Positions 41,520 to 50,796 of a stretch of DNA of 64,000 bases are shown here, one piece after another (within the stretch, counting starts at the first letter, position 1; each line of letters starts with the position of its first letter). The stretch is from assembly GCF_005519465.1 (NCBI RefSeq), contig NZ_CP027859.1:1550001-1614000 (forward strand). Reading direction: 5' to 3'. The DNA is from Streptomyces clavuligerus. Its GTDB lineage: Bacteria > Actinomycetota > Actinomycetes > Streptomycetales > Streptomycetaceae. The position numbers were made by a program, and so were the translations under genes. The notes below the pieces were generated by a model that saw only the letters and a program-made list of their open reading frames with translations, was not told the DNA's origin and searched no databases.

Positions 41520-43330
41520 CGACCACACCCCTGCCCGCCCGGACGGCCACGGCCCCCCGCTCCGGCCCCACCGGCTCCGCGCCCCGCCGCAACATCCTCT
41601 TCCTGATGACCGATCAGCACCGCACGGACACCCTCGGCGCCTACGGTGCCCCCGGCGGGCACACTCCGCACCTCGACGCGCTCGCCGCCTCCGGCACCCG
41701 GTTCGACCGCTTCTACACCCCGACCTCCATCTGCACCCCCGCCCGCGCCAGCCTCCTCACCGGCTACGCCCCCTTCCGGCACCGGCTGCTCGCGAACTAC
41801 GAACGCAACGTCGGCTACCGGGAAGACCTCGCCGACGACCAGTTCACCTTCACCGCGCCCCTCGCCGATGCGGGCTACCGGCTCGGCCTCATCGGCAAGT
41901 GGCACACGGGGGTCCGCCGGGTCCCGGCCGACTTCGGATTCGAGGGCCCCTATCTGCCCGGCTGGCACAATCCGGTCACCCACCCCGACTACCTCGCCTA
42001 CCTGGACGCCCACGACCTCCCGCCGTACGCCGTCACCGACCCCGTCCGCACCCGGCTGCCCGGCGGCGGACCCGGCCCGCTCCTCGCCGCCCGGCTGCGG
42101 CAGCCCGTCGAAGCCACCTTCGAGCACTACCTGGCGACGCGGGCGATCGAACTGCTCCACCGCTGGGCCGAGGAGCCCGGGACGGACGGGGAGCACAGGA
42201 CGAACGGGGAGCCCGGGACGGACGAGGGGCACAGGGCGGACGGGGAGCCCGGGGCGAATGGTGAGCACCGGGGGGACACCTCCCCCCGGCCCTTCTTCCT
42301 CGCCGTCCACTTCTTCGGTCCGCACCTGCCCTATCTGCTCCCCGACGCCTACTACGACCTCGTCGACCCCGCCACCGTCGAGCTTCCCGCCTCGCTCGCC
42401 GAGACCTTCGAGGGCAAACCACCCGTCCAGCGCAACTACAGCGCCCTGTGGGGCCATGACAGCCTCACCGAGACCGAGTACCGGGGGCTGATCGCCGCCT
42501 ACCACGGCTATGTCGCCCTCATCGACCTCCAGATCGGCCGAATCCGCCGGGCCGTCGACGAACTCGGGCTCACCGACTCCACCGCCGTCGTCTTCACCGC
42601 CGACCACGGGGAGTTCACCGGTTCCCACCGGATGCACGACAAGGGACCGGCGATGTACGAGGACGTCTACCGCATCCCCGGGCTGCTCCAGGTGCCCGGC
42701 GCGCCCGCCGGTGTCGCCCGGCGGGAGTTCGCCACCCTCACAGATGTCACCGCGACCCTCCTCGACCTGGCCGGATGCGATCCGGCACCCGCCGTGGACG
42801 GCCGCAGCCTGCTGCCGCTCACCGGGGGCGGACCGGCGCCGGAGGACTGGCCGCGGGAAGTCGTCGGCGAGTTCCACGGACACCACTTCCCCTACCCCCA
42901 GCGGATGCTCCGCGACGAGCGGTACAAGATCGTGATCAACCCCGAGTCCGTCTGCGAGCTGTACGACCTCGACCGCGACCCCCATGAGCTGCGCAACGCC
43001 TGGGACGACCCCGCTCTGCGCGATGTCCGGGACCACCTCGTCCACAGGCTCCACCGGCTGCTGTCCGCACGCGGTGACAACTTCCACCACTGGATGGCCG
43101 CCGTGCTCGACGTCGGCGCACCGGCCGGGGACACCTCCCTCGGCTCCTTCGAATCCGCCGCCGGGGCCGCCCGTACCCCCGCCGCCCGGGACCGGGGGCC
43201 GGACCGCGCACCGGACTCCGGCGCCGTACCGGACCCGGCCCGTACCCCCGCCCGCGTCCGGGAACCCCGCACCGGGGAACCCCCCGCCCAGAAAGAAGGA
43301 GAGGACACCCATGTCACCGCGGCCCCATGA
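41516..43330 (+). CDS. Cys-type sulfatase, cytoplasmic
   Basis: 604 aa. Sulfatase fold with ILFLMTDQHRTDT (metal ligands D33, Q34), the formylglycine motif SICTPARASLL (C73-T-P-A-R), KWHTG, FTADHGEFTGSH, and the C-terminal YKIVINPESVCELYDLDRDPHELRNAWDD. C73 must be converted to formylglycine by an FGE, which is not in the window. No signal peptide is present, unlike most glycan sulfatases, so it should act on an imported ester. Residues 220-254 form three near-identical 12-aa repeats (EPGTDGEHRTNG type). An Ala/Arg/Pro-rich C-terminal tail of ~60 aa is also unusual. It overlaps the next gene by 20 bases. Confidence 0.9.
   Translation: MTTTPLPARTATAPRSGPTGSAPRRNILFLMTDQHRTDTLGAYGAPGGHTPHLDALAASGTRFDRFYTPTSICTPARASLLTGYAPFRHRLLANYERNVGYREDLADDQFTFTAPLADAGYRLGLIGKWHTGVRRVPADFGFEGPYLPGWHNPVTHPDYLAYLDAHDLPPYAVTDPVRTRLPGGGPGPLLAARLRQPVEATFEHYLATRAIELLHRWAEEPGTDGEHRTNGEPGTDEGHRADGEPGANGEHRGDTSPRPFFLAVHFFGPHLPYLLPDAYYDLVDPATVELPASLAETFEGKPPVQRNYSALWGHDSLTETEYRGLIAAYHGYVALIDLQIGRIRRAVDELGLTDSTAVVFTADHGEFTGSHRMHDKGPAMYEDVYRIPGLLQVPGAPAGVARREFATLTDVTATLLDLAGCDPAPAVDGRSLLPLTGGGPAPEDWPREVVGEFHGHHFPYPQRMLRDERYKIVINPESVCELYDLDRDPHELRNAWDDPALRDVRDHLVHRLHRLLSARGDNFHHWMAAVLDVGAPAGDTSLGSFESAAGAARTPAARDRGPDRAPDSGAVPDPARTPARVREPRTGEPPAQKEGEDTHVTAAP
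42173..42277 (+). repeat. In-frame 36-bp minisatellite inside the sulfatase gene
   Basis: Units at 42173-42208, 42209-42244 and a shorter 42245-42277 encode EPGTDGEHRTNG, EPGTDEGHRADG and EPGANGEHRGD. They lie in a surface loop between two core strands of the sulfatase. Confidence 0.85.
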
Positions 43331-45638
43331 CCCCGCCACCCGCCCCACCCGGCGGATCGCGCCCCCACCCGGGGCCGCCGCCGCGCGCGTGCCCGGCCCC
43401 GGCCCGCGCCGCAGAACCGTCCTGCGCACGGCGGTGGGCACCGCCGGGGCGACCGCCCTGCTCACCGCCGCCCCCCTCCGCGCGAGCGCCGCGCCCCCGC
43501 CCACCGGACCGTTCGCGGTGGCCGGGAGCCATATCGTCTGGTGGTCCCCGGAACAGGGCACGGACACCGCGGTCGTGGCCTTCGCCGCCGGGGAACTCTC
43601 GCGCTATCTGCGGCACATCACCGGCGGTGGCCCCGGCGCGTTCCCACCGCGCAGGGTGGACCGGCCCGGCCATGGAGTCGCCCTGCTGCCCCCGCCCGCG
43701 GGCCCAGGGGTGCCCGAGGCCCTGGCCGCGGAGGCCGGACGGCTGCTGACGGACCGGGGCGAGGAAGCACATACCGTCCTGGTGACCTCCCCGGGCGCGC
43801 TCACCGCGGGCAACAGCGCGCGGGCCGCCCTGTACGCCGTGTACGCGCTCCTCGAAAGGGCGGGCGTCCGCTTCTTCGCACCCGCCCTCCCCGGGTACGG
43901 GGGCGGCGGCGAGCACGTGCCGCGCGACACCGCCCTCACCCTGCCCGCCACGGCCCTGCTGGAGGAACCCGCCTGGGCCTGGCGGCGCAAATACGTGGAG
44001 GAGGGCACCAGCCACACCCCCGAAGGACTCGTCCACCTCCTGGACTGGATGGCCAAGAACCGGCTCAACACCCTCGTCCACCCCTACGACTACAACCACT
44101 GGGGGCACATCACCTGGGACCGGGTCCGCGCCACCGCCGCCCCCGAGGCCGCCCGGCGCGGCATCCTCGTCGAGGTCGGCGGACACGGATACGAGAGCTT
44201 CCTCCCCCCGGAACGCCACCCGGCCTTCTACACGAGCGGCGCCAACGTCTTCGACGTCCACGACCCCGCCGCCCTCGACACCTATGTCAGGGCCGTCACC
44301 GCCTACCTCACCGAGCGCCCCGAGATCGCCGTCTTCGACTGCTGGCCCCCCGACTCGGCGACCTGGCCCGCCGCCTCCGTCGCCGCGTTCGGCTCGGTCA
44401 CCGACGCCGAGGCCCATGTGGTCAACACCCTGCGCGTGGCCCTCGCCACCACCCTCCCCTCCGTCCGGGTGGAACGCGTCGCCTACGGGGCCGCCATCGC
44501 CCCGCCCACCCCCGGCCGGGGATTCCACCCCCGGGTACTGATCGACTTCGCCCCGTACGAGCGCACCTACCGCCACGCCCTCGACGACCCCGCGTCCGCC
44601 GCCAACGCGCCGCTGGCGTCGCTGCTGCGCTCCTGGGCCGCCACCGCCGAAGGCCCCCTCGCGGTCTACGACTACAACCGCCGCTACCGCTGGCGCTCCC
44701 TGCCCGTACGGCCGCTGCGCGTCCTGGCCGCCGACGCCCGCTTCTACGCGGCGCTCGGCGCCGACGGCCTCGGCTCGTACTCCGAACCCGCCGACTGGCT
44801 GCCCTTCGAGGCGGTCCATCTGTTCTCCGCCCGGCTCGCCCGCGACCCCGGCACCGACCCCGACACCTGGCTGGGGCAGTACCTCGCCGACCGGTTCGGC
44901 CCCGCCGCCCGCCACCTCGCCGACTACTACGCCAGGACCACCGCCGACCCCGACGGATTCTCCGACCCCGGGTACGCCGCCGCCGCCGAGAGCGCCTACC
45001 GGGAGGCCGCCGCCGCGCTCGACCGGGCCCTGGCCGTCCTCGCCGGCCGCCCCGAGCACCTCCTCGTGGCCCGGCTCCGCTCCCATCTGGAACTCGCCCT
45101 GGCCGATGTCGCGATCTCCACGGCCGCCACGGCCGGGGCCCGCGCCACCGCCAGGGCCACCTACCGGACCCTCCTGGAGGAACGCCGCTTCCAGGGCCTG
45201 GTGCTCCAGGACATCCGCGCCGTACAGCGCTGGGGCGGCACCCTCGCCCACCGGGACGGGCACCCGCTCTACCGGCTCCCCGCCCACGCCTCCCTCGTCA
45301 CCGACCGGCTCACGGTGGCCCGGGGCGGCTCCACCACCGTACGGCTGCGCGCCCAGGACATCGACTGGCGCGGCCACACGGTCACCTGGACCGCCGCCTT
45401 CCCCCCGGGCCTGACCCCGTCGGCCACCTCGGGAACCCTCACCCCGGCGGGCCCCGCGGACGGCACCCAGCGCCTGACCCTGACCGCGTCCCCGTCCCTG
45501 GCCACCGGAGCCCACCAGGCGGTCTTCACCTTCGTCTGCGACGGCGGTCTCCCCCTGCCCCCGGCGCGGCTCACGGTCACGGTCGGCACGGCAGGTGGTT
45601 CCGCCGCCCGGACCGGGGAGGAAGCCCCCATGCCATGA
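43311..45638 (+). CDS. Tat-exported DUF4838-like glycoside-hydrolase-fold protein
   Basis: 775 aa. Tat signal PRRRTVLRTAVGTAGATALLTA near residue 32. An N-terminal beta domain (WWSPEQGTDTAVVAFAAGELSRYLRHIT) resembles the accessory domain of GH20/GH67 enzymes. The TIM-barrel-like core shows GLVHLLDWMAKNRLNTLVHPYDYN and WRRKYVEEG; the Tyr-Asp and Cys-Trp pairs (DCWPPDSATWP) are notable. A C-terminal Ig-like domain follows (GLTPSATSGTLTP). DUF4838 proteins are GH-like enzymes of largely unknown specificity. GAAGGAGAGG precedes ATG 43311, which overlaps the sulfatase stop. Extracytoplasmic, so it may release the oligosaccharide that the importer takes up. Inference. Confidence 0.8.
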   Translation: MSPRPHDPATRPTRRIAPPPGAAAARVPGPGPRRRTVLRTAVGTAGATALLTAAPLRASAAPPPTGPFAVAGSHIVWWSPEQGTDTAVVAFAAGELSRYLRHITGGGPGAFPPRRVDRPGHGVALLPPPAGPGVPEALAAEAGRLLTDRGEEAHTVLVTSPGALTAGNSARAALYAVYALLERAGVRFFAPALPGYGGGGEHVPRDTALTLPATALLEEPAWAWRRKYVEEGTSHTPEGLVHLLDWMAKNRLNTLVHPYDYNHWGHITWDRVRATAAPEAARRGILVEVGGHGYESFLPPERHPAFYTSGANVFDVHDPAALDTYVRAVTAYLTERPEIAVFDCWPPDSATWPAASVAAFGSVTDAEAHVVNTLRVALATTLPSVRVERVAYGAAIAPPTPGRGFHPRVLIDFAPYERTYRHALDDPASAANAPLASLLRSWAATAEGPLAVYDYNRRYRWRSLPVRPLRVLAADARFYAALGADGLGSYSEPADWLPFEAVHLFSARLARDPGTDPDTWLGQYLADRFGPAARHLADYYARTTADPDGFSDPGYAAAAESAYREAAAALDRALAVLAGRPEHLLVARLRSHLELALADVAISTAATAGARATARATYRTLLEERRFQGLVLQDIRAVQRWGGTLAHRDGHPLYRLPAHASLVTDRLTVARGGSTTVRLRAQDIDWRGHTVTWTAAFPPGLTPSATSGTLTPAGPADGTQRLTLTASPSLATGAHQAVFTFVCDGGLPLPPARLTVTVGTAGGSAARTGEEAPMP

Positions 45639-45693
45639 TCGGGGAACCCGCCCCCGGTCGTCCGTGGTCCAGCACTTCAGCACTGGGGGTTTC

Positions 45694-46719
45694 ATGTGGT
45701 CGTGGATGTCCACCGAGAACGTGGCGGCAGCCGACAGAGCCGACTGGTACCACGATGTGATCTCCCGGACGGTGGCTCCCCACGAGCTGACCGTGACGGA
45801 CCCCTCGGCGTTCCGGGCGCGTTCCGGCGGGATGAGCCTGGGGCGGATCGGGGTGTCGCGCCACTTCCACACGGAGCACAGCTCCCGGCGCACACCGAGG
45901 CTGATCCGGCAGGGCGACCCGGAACACTTCGTGCTGGGTGTGATCACCCACGGGGCGAAGAAGATCTCCCAGCACCGCACCGACACCGTGCTCGGTACGG
46001 GCGACGGTGTCCTCTTCGACACCTCGCACCCCTACGCCGTGGGAACCCCCGGGACCGGGAGTTCGGGAATGACCTTCCTCCACATACCGCGGACGCTGCT
46101 GTCCTTCCACGCCCCCCGGCTCGACACCGTGCTGCCCCAGCGGTTTCCCACCGGTCACGGGCTGGCCGCCATCCTCCGGCACTTCATCGACTCCCTGCAC
46201 ACCCACACCGCGGAATGCACGCCCCAGGAACGCCGGATTCTGGACCGGACGGCCCTGGACCTGGTCACCGGCTTCGTGGCCGAGCAGACGGACACCTGGG
46301 CCGGTGCCCCCGCCGACACCCCCCAGCGCGTCCTCCTGCACCGCGTCGACGCCTTCATCGACGACCACCTCGGCGATCCCCGGCTGGACCCCCGGGCCGT
46401 CGCCGACCACCACCACATCTCGCTGCGCACGCTCCAGGCGCTGTTCCGCACCCGGGAGGAAGGCATCGCCGCCTCCATCAAGCGCCGCCGGTTGGACCGC
46501 TGCCGGGCCGACCTGTCCGCCCCCGGCCAGGCCGGTGTGCCCATCGGCGTCATCGCCGCGCGCTGGGGCTTCGGCCGCCCGGCGGGCTTCAGCCGGGCCT
46601 TCCGCGACACCTACGGCATCTCCCCCCAGGAATACCGGAATCAGCAGGCCGCAGAAGGTGCGCGCAGGGCCAACCAGGTCTGCGCTCCTGGCCAACCCGG
46701 CGGGTCCCGGGGTGCATAG
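45694..46719 (+). CDS. AraC-family transcriptional regulator
   Basis: 341 aa. The N-terminal cupin-like sensor (AraC_binding_2 type: VGVSRHFHTEHSSRRTPRLIRQGDPEHFVLGVITHG) spans about 1-190, and the HTH_18 DNA-binding domain about 225-320 (AVADHHHISLRTLQALFRT, GVIAARWGFGRPAGFSRAFRDTYGISPQEYR). ATG 45694 was chosen; ATG 45706 is possible. It lies 55 bases after the DUF4838 gene on the same strand and might regulate the operon, but the ROK gene is the more obvious regulator. Confidence 0.85.
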   Translation: MWSWMSTENVAAADRADWYHDVISRTVAPHELTVTDPSAFRARSGGMSLGRIGVSRHFHTEHSSRRTPRLIRQGDPEHFVLGVITHGAKKISQHRTDTVLGTGDGVLFDTSHPYAVGTPGTGSSGMTFLHIPRTLLSFHAPRLDTVLPQRFPTGHGLAAILRHFIDSLHTHTAECTPQERRILDRTALDLVTGFVAEQTDTWAGAPADTPQRVLLHRVDAFIDDHLGDPRLDPRAVADHHHISLRTLQALFRTREEGIAASIKRRRLDRCRADLSAPGQAGVPIGVIAARWGFGRPAGFSRAFRDTYGISPQEYRNQQAAEGARRANQVCAPGQPGGSRGA

Positions 46720-46892
46720 GCTCTCGATGAGACGCCCTACCGAACAGGGAGGAGCGGGCAGCCCGGACATCCAGGACCAGCCGCCGGCCCCCACCGTTCT
46801 CCGTGGAGACCGGCGTTCGGTACGGCGATACGCAGGAGCAGCGCCACCGCGCCCGACCGCGTCGCGGAACCTCTTCGGAAGGATGACCGACC

Positions 46893-47309
46893 ATGCGCAT
46901 CAAAGCCCTGGCCATCGCCGCCATGGCCGCCGGTACTCTCGCCACGGCCGCCGCACCGGCCTCCGCCGTGGCCAACTGGCAGCCGGTGGACACCACACCG
47001 ACCTGGGAATGCAGCAGAGAACGTGTCCACCAGGTATCCAACAACATCAAGTTCAAGGTCTGCACCATACGCAATGCCAACAACGACGCCCAGGGCGTCC
47101 TGGTCGTCCAGCATTCGGGAACCGCCCCGGCCGTCATCTCGGGCGAGGTCGTGACCAATTTCGGCAGCAACACCGCCTGCGCCGGCTCGCAGCTCAACGC
47201 GGGTTTCACCCGAGGGTGCTTCGCCCCCACCGTCCATGTCGGCTCCGGGGGCACCCTCGCCATCAACGCGAGGCTGCGCGTCAACGGTGTGGACCAGTGG
47301 TACATCTGA
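46893..47309 (+). CDS. Small secreted protein, unknown family
   Basis: 138 aa. Sec signal MRIKALAIAAMAAGTLATAAAPASA. The mature domain has four Cys (TWECSRE, FKVCTIR, NTACAGS, RGCFAPT), so two disulphides are likely, and ends GGTLAINARLRVNGVDQWYI, a beta-rich pattern. I do not recognise the family. GGAAGG lies ~8 bases upstream of the ATG. Convergent with the lectin gene. Confidence 0.72.
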   Translation: MRIKALAIAAMAAGTLATAAAPASAVANWQPVDTTPTWECSRERVHQVSNNIKFKVCTIRNANNDAQGVLVVQHSGTAPAVISGEVVTNFGSNTACAGSQLNAGFTRGCFAPTVHVGSGGTLAINARLRVNGVDQWYI

Positions 47310-47335
47310 CCCCCTGAACGCCTGCGGAACCGGCA

Positions 47336-47361
47336 GGGCCCCCGCCGCGCGGCGGGGGCCC
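47336..47361. terminator. Bidirectional terminator
   Basis: Perfect 11-bp stem (GGGCCCCCGCC, 47336-47346, with 47351-47361) and a GCGC loop, between the convergent secreted-protein and lectin genes. Confidence 0.8.
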
Positions 47362-47385
47362 GTCGGCCCGGGGCGGACGTCCCGG

Positions 47386-47961
47386 TCAGTAGCCGAACTT
47401 CCAGCGCTGGAAGCCGCCTCCGTTCCTCGTGTACGCGTAGACGTTTCCGTTGCGGTCGCTGTCGATCGTGTCGGGCCCGCCGATCGGGCCGCCCCGGCTG
47501 ACGAAGGTGACGTTGTCCCAGCCCGCGCCGTACGCGAACCACTGCTGAGCGGTGACGGTGGCGCTACAGGGCACGGTGGTGATGTTCGCCGGGTAGCGGA
47601 AGGCGGCGCAGCGGTTGGTGGCCACGTTCCTGAGACCGACGATGTCGGCGCTCGGGTCCTTGCCGCGGAGCAGGGGCTCCCACACCTGGTGCGCGTTGCT
47701 GCCGACCGGCAAGCTACAGGGCAGCGTGTAGACATCGCCCTGGGCGTTGCTGTCCAGGCAGCGCCCGGTCTCCCAGTTGCGCAGGACGTTGGTGCCGACA
47801 TAGGCCGCCGTCCGCACACCGTCCTGGCGGGCCGCCGCGGACGCCCCGGCGGTGGGCTGCGATCCCGCGTGGGCCGCGGGGGCCGCCAGGACTCCGCTGA
47901 CGGTCGCGACGAGCGCCGCGCCCGTGAACAGTGCCCGCTTCGCAGTTCGTATGGCTTTCAC
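47386..47961 (-). CDS. Secreted ricin-type beta-trefoil lectin-like protein
   Basis: 191 aa from GTG 47961 (AAAGGACG upstream). The signal peptide is clear (RALFTGAALVATVSGVLAAPAAHA). Ricin-like repeats are seen: NWETGRCLDSNAQGDVYTLPCS, RNVATNRCAAFRYPANITTVPCSATVTAQQWF, and a C-terminal WKFGY. The QXW-type element is QQWFAYG. Such modules bind carbohydrates and often occur as a stand-alone or with a catalytic domain; here there is only the lectin. Target glycan unknown. Confidence 0.8.
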   Translation of the reverse strand: MKAIRTAKRALFTGAALVATVSGVLAAPAAHAGSQPTAGASAAARQDGVRTAAYVGTNVLRNWETGRCLDSNAQGDVYTLPCSLPVGSNAHQVWEPLLRGKDPSADIVGLRNVATNRCAAFRYPANITTVPCSATVTAQQWFAYGAGWDNVTFVSRGGPIGGPDTIDSDRNGNVYAYTRNGGGFQRWKFGY

Positions 47962-48130
47962 TGCCGTCCTTTCCGGAACCGCACGGTCGTGTCCTCCTCG
48001 GTCGAGGACGGCGGCCCGTTCCGCCGGGCCGCCGCTGAACAGCTTCGATCCACGGCCACGGCCCATCCAGGGACCGCCGGTCCCTGGATAACCACCGATC
48101 GGGGGGCGGCGGGGCCGTACGGTGGTGCCC

Positions 48131-48970
48131 ATGGACAAGCACGGGCTGGCGGCCTTCCTGCGCAACAAGCGTGAGCAGACCCGACCGGAGGACGTGGGGG
48201 TGCCGCGCGGGCCGCGGCGCCGCACCCCGGGGCTGCGCCGGGAAGAGGTCGCCGAACTCGCCCATATCTCCATCGACCACTACAACCGCCTCGAACAAGC
48301 CCGTGGACGCAACCCCTCACCCCAGGTCCTCCAGGCCATCGCCCACGCACTGCGCCTGTCCGACCAGGAGCGGTCCCATCTGTTCTCCCTCGCCGGGGAG
48401 CGGGAGGACGACCGGAGCCGTCTGCCGTCCCGCGCGGTGGCCCCCGCCACCGCCCTTCTGCTGGACCGCCTCACCGACACCCCCGCCCTGGTGGTGGACA
48501 ACACCTGCCGTGTCGTGGCCTGGAACCGGCTGGCCGGCACCCTGTTCGGCGACTTCTCCGCCCTGCCGACGACGGACCGCAGCCTGCTGCGCGGCATCTT
48601 CCTGAGCCCGGACTCGGAGCGCGGCCCGCACGGGCTCTCCGACCCCCGGGGCCTGATGGCCGGTGCCGTCGGCTATCTGAGGGTGGCCACCACCCGCTAC
48701 CCGGACAGCGCCGAACTGCACGGACTCATCGCCGAACTCCGCGCGGACAGCCCGGCCTTCGCCGAGCTGTGGGACTCGTACCAGCTCCATGTCGACCACC
48801 ACGCCCGTGAGGTGTTCCGCCATCCGCAGATAGGCGAGATCGAACTGGACTTCGACGTCCTCACGGTGCCCGACCGCGATCAGCAAATGGTGATCTTCAC
48901 GGCCGAACCGGGCTCCAGCGCCTACCGGAACCTCCAGCTCCTCAACGTCGTCGACACCCAGGACGGATAG
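48131..48970 (+). CDS. XRE-family regulator with MmyB-like ligand-binding domain
   Basis: 279 aa. N-terminal HTH_XRE (GLRREEVAELAHISIDHYNRLEQARGRNPSPQVLQAIAHALRLS, about 35-75). The C-terminal PAS-like MmyB domain is plain: TPALVVDNTCRVVAWNRLAGTLFGDF and LELIAELRADSPAFAELWDSYQLHVDHH-type segments. MmyB-type regulators act on adjacent secreted-protein or biosynthetic genes through a lipid-like ligand. ATG 48131 lies after GTG codons in the same frame. The neighbouring multicopper oxidase gene is convergent. Target unknown. Confidence 0.88.
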   Translation: MDKHGLAAFLRNKREQTRPEDVGVPRGPRRRTPGLRREEVAELAHISIDHYNRLEQARGRNPSPQVLQAIAHALRLSDQERSHLFSLAGEREDDRSRLPSRAVAPATALLLDRLTDTPALVVDNTCRVVAWNRLAGTLFGDFSALPTTDRSLLRGIFLSPDSERGPHGLSDPRGLMAGAVGYLRVATTRYPDSAELHGLIAELRADSPAFAELWDSYQLHVDHHAREVFRHPQIGEIELDFDVLTVPDRDQQMVIFTAEPGSSAYRNLQLLNVVDTQDG

Positions 48971-49029
48971 CGGTACACCTTGTGGTGGCCGGTGGCCGGT
49001 GGCCGGTTCTGGTGCCCGCCCGGCGTGGC

Positions 49030-50796
49030 CTACCCGTCGTCGACGACCTCGTACTCGCGCATCATCTCGTGGTCCTCGTGGTCGAGGATGTGACAGTGCC
49101 AGACGAAGACCCCGGGCTTGTCGAAGACGGCCCGGAGCCGGGTGACCTCTCCCGGCAGGGCGCGGACGGTGTCCTTGGGCCCGTTCTCGTCGGCTCCGGG
49201 GGGCCGCCGACTGCCCGTGGCGATGTCCGAGAGCGCCCCGGTGACGGGGTCCTGGACGGCGGTGAAGGGCGCCCGGTCGAGGATCTGGAACTGCACCAGA
49301 TGCAGATGGACCGGGTGGGCGTCGTCGGTGGTGTTGTAGAACTCCCAGATCTCCGTGGAGTGCAGGGCGGGCGTCTCGGTGACCGGTTCCATCCACTCCA
49401 GCATGCCCCGTTCGACCGTCCCCAGCATCGGCTTGGGCCGGTCGTAGCGGTCCATGTGCTCGGTGAGCACCAGCCGCCGGGTCCGCGCCGGAGCGCCCCC
49501 GGCCCGGAAGGGCGTCTCGCGCAGCGTCCGGGGCGGTACGGCTTCGGGCACCCGGCGGTCATAGGGCAGGGAGACCCGGAACCGCAGGACCCGGTCGGCG
49601 GGCGGAGCCACCGGGTCGCCGTCAGGGAAGGGGACGGGGGCGTCATTGGTGAGGTCGATGAGAGCCCCCTCGTGCCCCCGGAAGTCGACGATCAGATCGG
49701 CCCGTTCACCGGGCGCGAGGAGCAACGGGCGGTCCAGCGCGGCCGGGCGGTCCAGGAATCCGCCGTCGGCACCGATCTGGGTGACGGGAACCGGCCGGAC
49801 CCCGTGGGCCGACAGCCGGTAGAAGCGCGAGTTCGACGCGTTGAGCAGGCGCAGCCGGTACCGGCGCGGCTCCACGTCCAGGACCGGCCAGGCCGCGCCG
49901 TTGACCACGATCACCGAACCGAAGAACTCCGGCAGCACCGAGGGCCCGCCGGGCCAGTCGGGCGCCGCGGCGGGGGCGTCGGGAAAGGCGAGGGAGCCGT
50001 CGGGGCGGAGGTCGCGGTCCTGGATCGCCAGCTCCACCTCGTACGGCCCGGACGGGAGCGCGCCCCGCTCGATGAGGCTCAGTTCGCGGTCGTCCCGCAG
50101 GAGGTAGAAGCCCGCCAGACCCGCGTAGACGTTGAGACGGGTGAGGCCCAGGGTGTGGTCGTGGTACCAGAGGGTGGCGGCTTCCTGGCTGTTGTCGTAC
50201 GTCGGCCGGGTCCCGGTGAAACGGGGGCCCCTCGCGCCGCCCGGGGTGTACCAGGCGTCGGGGTGGCCGTCGCTCCCGGCGTCGCTGTGGCCGCCGTGGA
50301 GATGGACGATCGTGGGAACGCCGTCGTGCTCGATGCTCCGGCCGGTGCCGCTGAACGCCCAGTGGACGGTGGTGTCCAGGGGCAGCAGATGCCGGAACGG
50401 CAGCGCGTTGCGCCAGCGCACCCGTACCGGACGGCCGGAGCGGGCCACGAGCGTGGGGCCGGGCCAGGACGGGCGCGCCCCGGCCGGACCGCCGACGGCC
50501 CCGAACCCCCACACGGGTGTCCGCAGCCCGAGCCCGGCACCGACGACGTCCTGCGTGACCGGCGCCATCACCAGGGTCCGGCTCCCGCCGTCGGACAGAT
50601 CGATCCGGGAGGGCCGGGGGAGCGGGGTGACGAAGCGGGGGACGGCCCGGGCGTCCGCGATGGGGGCGAGGTAGCGCGGGTCGCGGACGGCGGGGAGCCC
50701 GCCGGGCGGAGCGGCAGCCGCCGTCTGCCCGCCGCCGGACAGCAGTACCGTCCCGGCACCGAGCGGCACCGCGGATAAGAAAGACCTTCTGCGCAT
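49030..50796 (-). CDS. Multicopper oxidase (CotA/bilirubin oxidase-like), Tat-exported
   Basis: 588 aa from ATG 50796. Tat signal MRRRSFLSAVPLGAG. Type 3 and type 2 copper ligands are in HLHGGH (165-170) and WYHDHTLG (H212, H214), and the C-terminal HPVHLHLVQF plus HCHILDHEDHEMM supply the remaining ligands, including the blue-copper Cys and His. Length and motifs fit the three-domain CotA-like laccases that oxidise phenols or bilirubin. Extracellular. It ends near the convergent XRE gene. Confidence 0.92.
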   Translation of the reverse strand: MRRRSFLSAVPLGAGTVLLSGGGQTAAAAPPGGLPAVRDPRYLAPIADARAVPRFVTPLPRPSRIDLSDGGSRTLVMAPVTQDVVGAGLGLRTPVWGFGAVGGPAGARPSWPGPTLVARSGRPVRVRWRNALPFRHLLPLDTTVHWAFSGTGRSIEHDGVPTIVHLHGGHSDAGSDGHPDAWYTPGGARGPRFTGTRPTYDNSQEAATLWYHDHTLGLTRLNVYAGLAGFYLLRDDRELSLIERGALPSGPYEVELAIQDRDLRPDGSLAFPDAPAAAPDWPGGPSVLPEFFGSVIVVNGAAWPVLDVEPRRYRLRLLNASNSRFYRLSAHGVRPVPVTQIGADGGFLDRPAALDRPLLLAPGERADLIVDFRGHEGALIDLTNDAPVPFPDGDPVAPPADRVLRFRVSLPYDRRVPEAVPPRTLRETPFRAGGAPARTRRLVLTEHMDRYDRPKPMLGTVERGMLEWMEPVTETPALHSTEIWEFYNTTDDAHPVHLHLVQFQILDRAPFTAVQDPVTGALSDIATGSRRPPGADENGPKDTVRALPGEVTRLRAVFDKPGVFVWHCHILDHEDHEMMREYEVVDDG

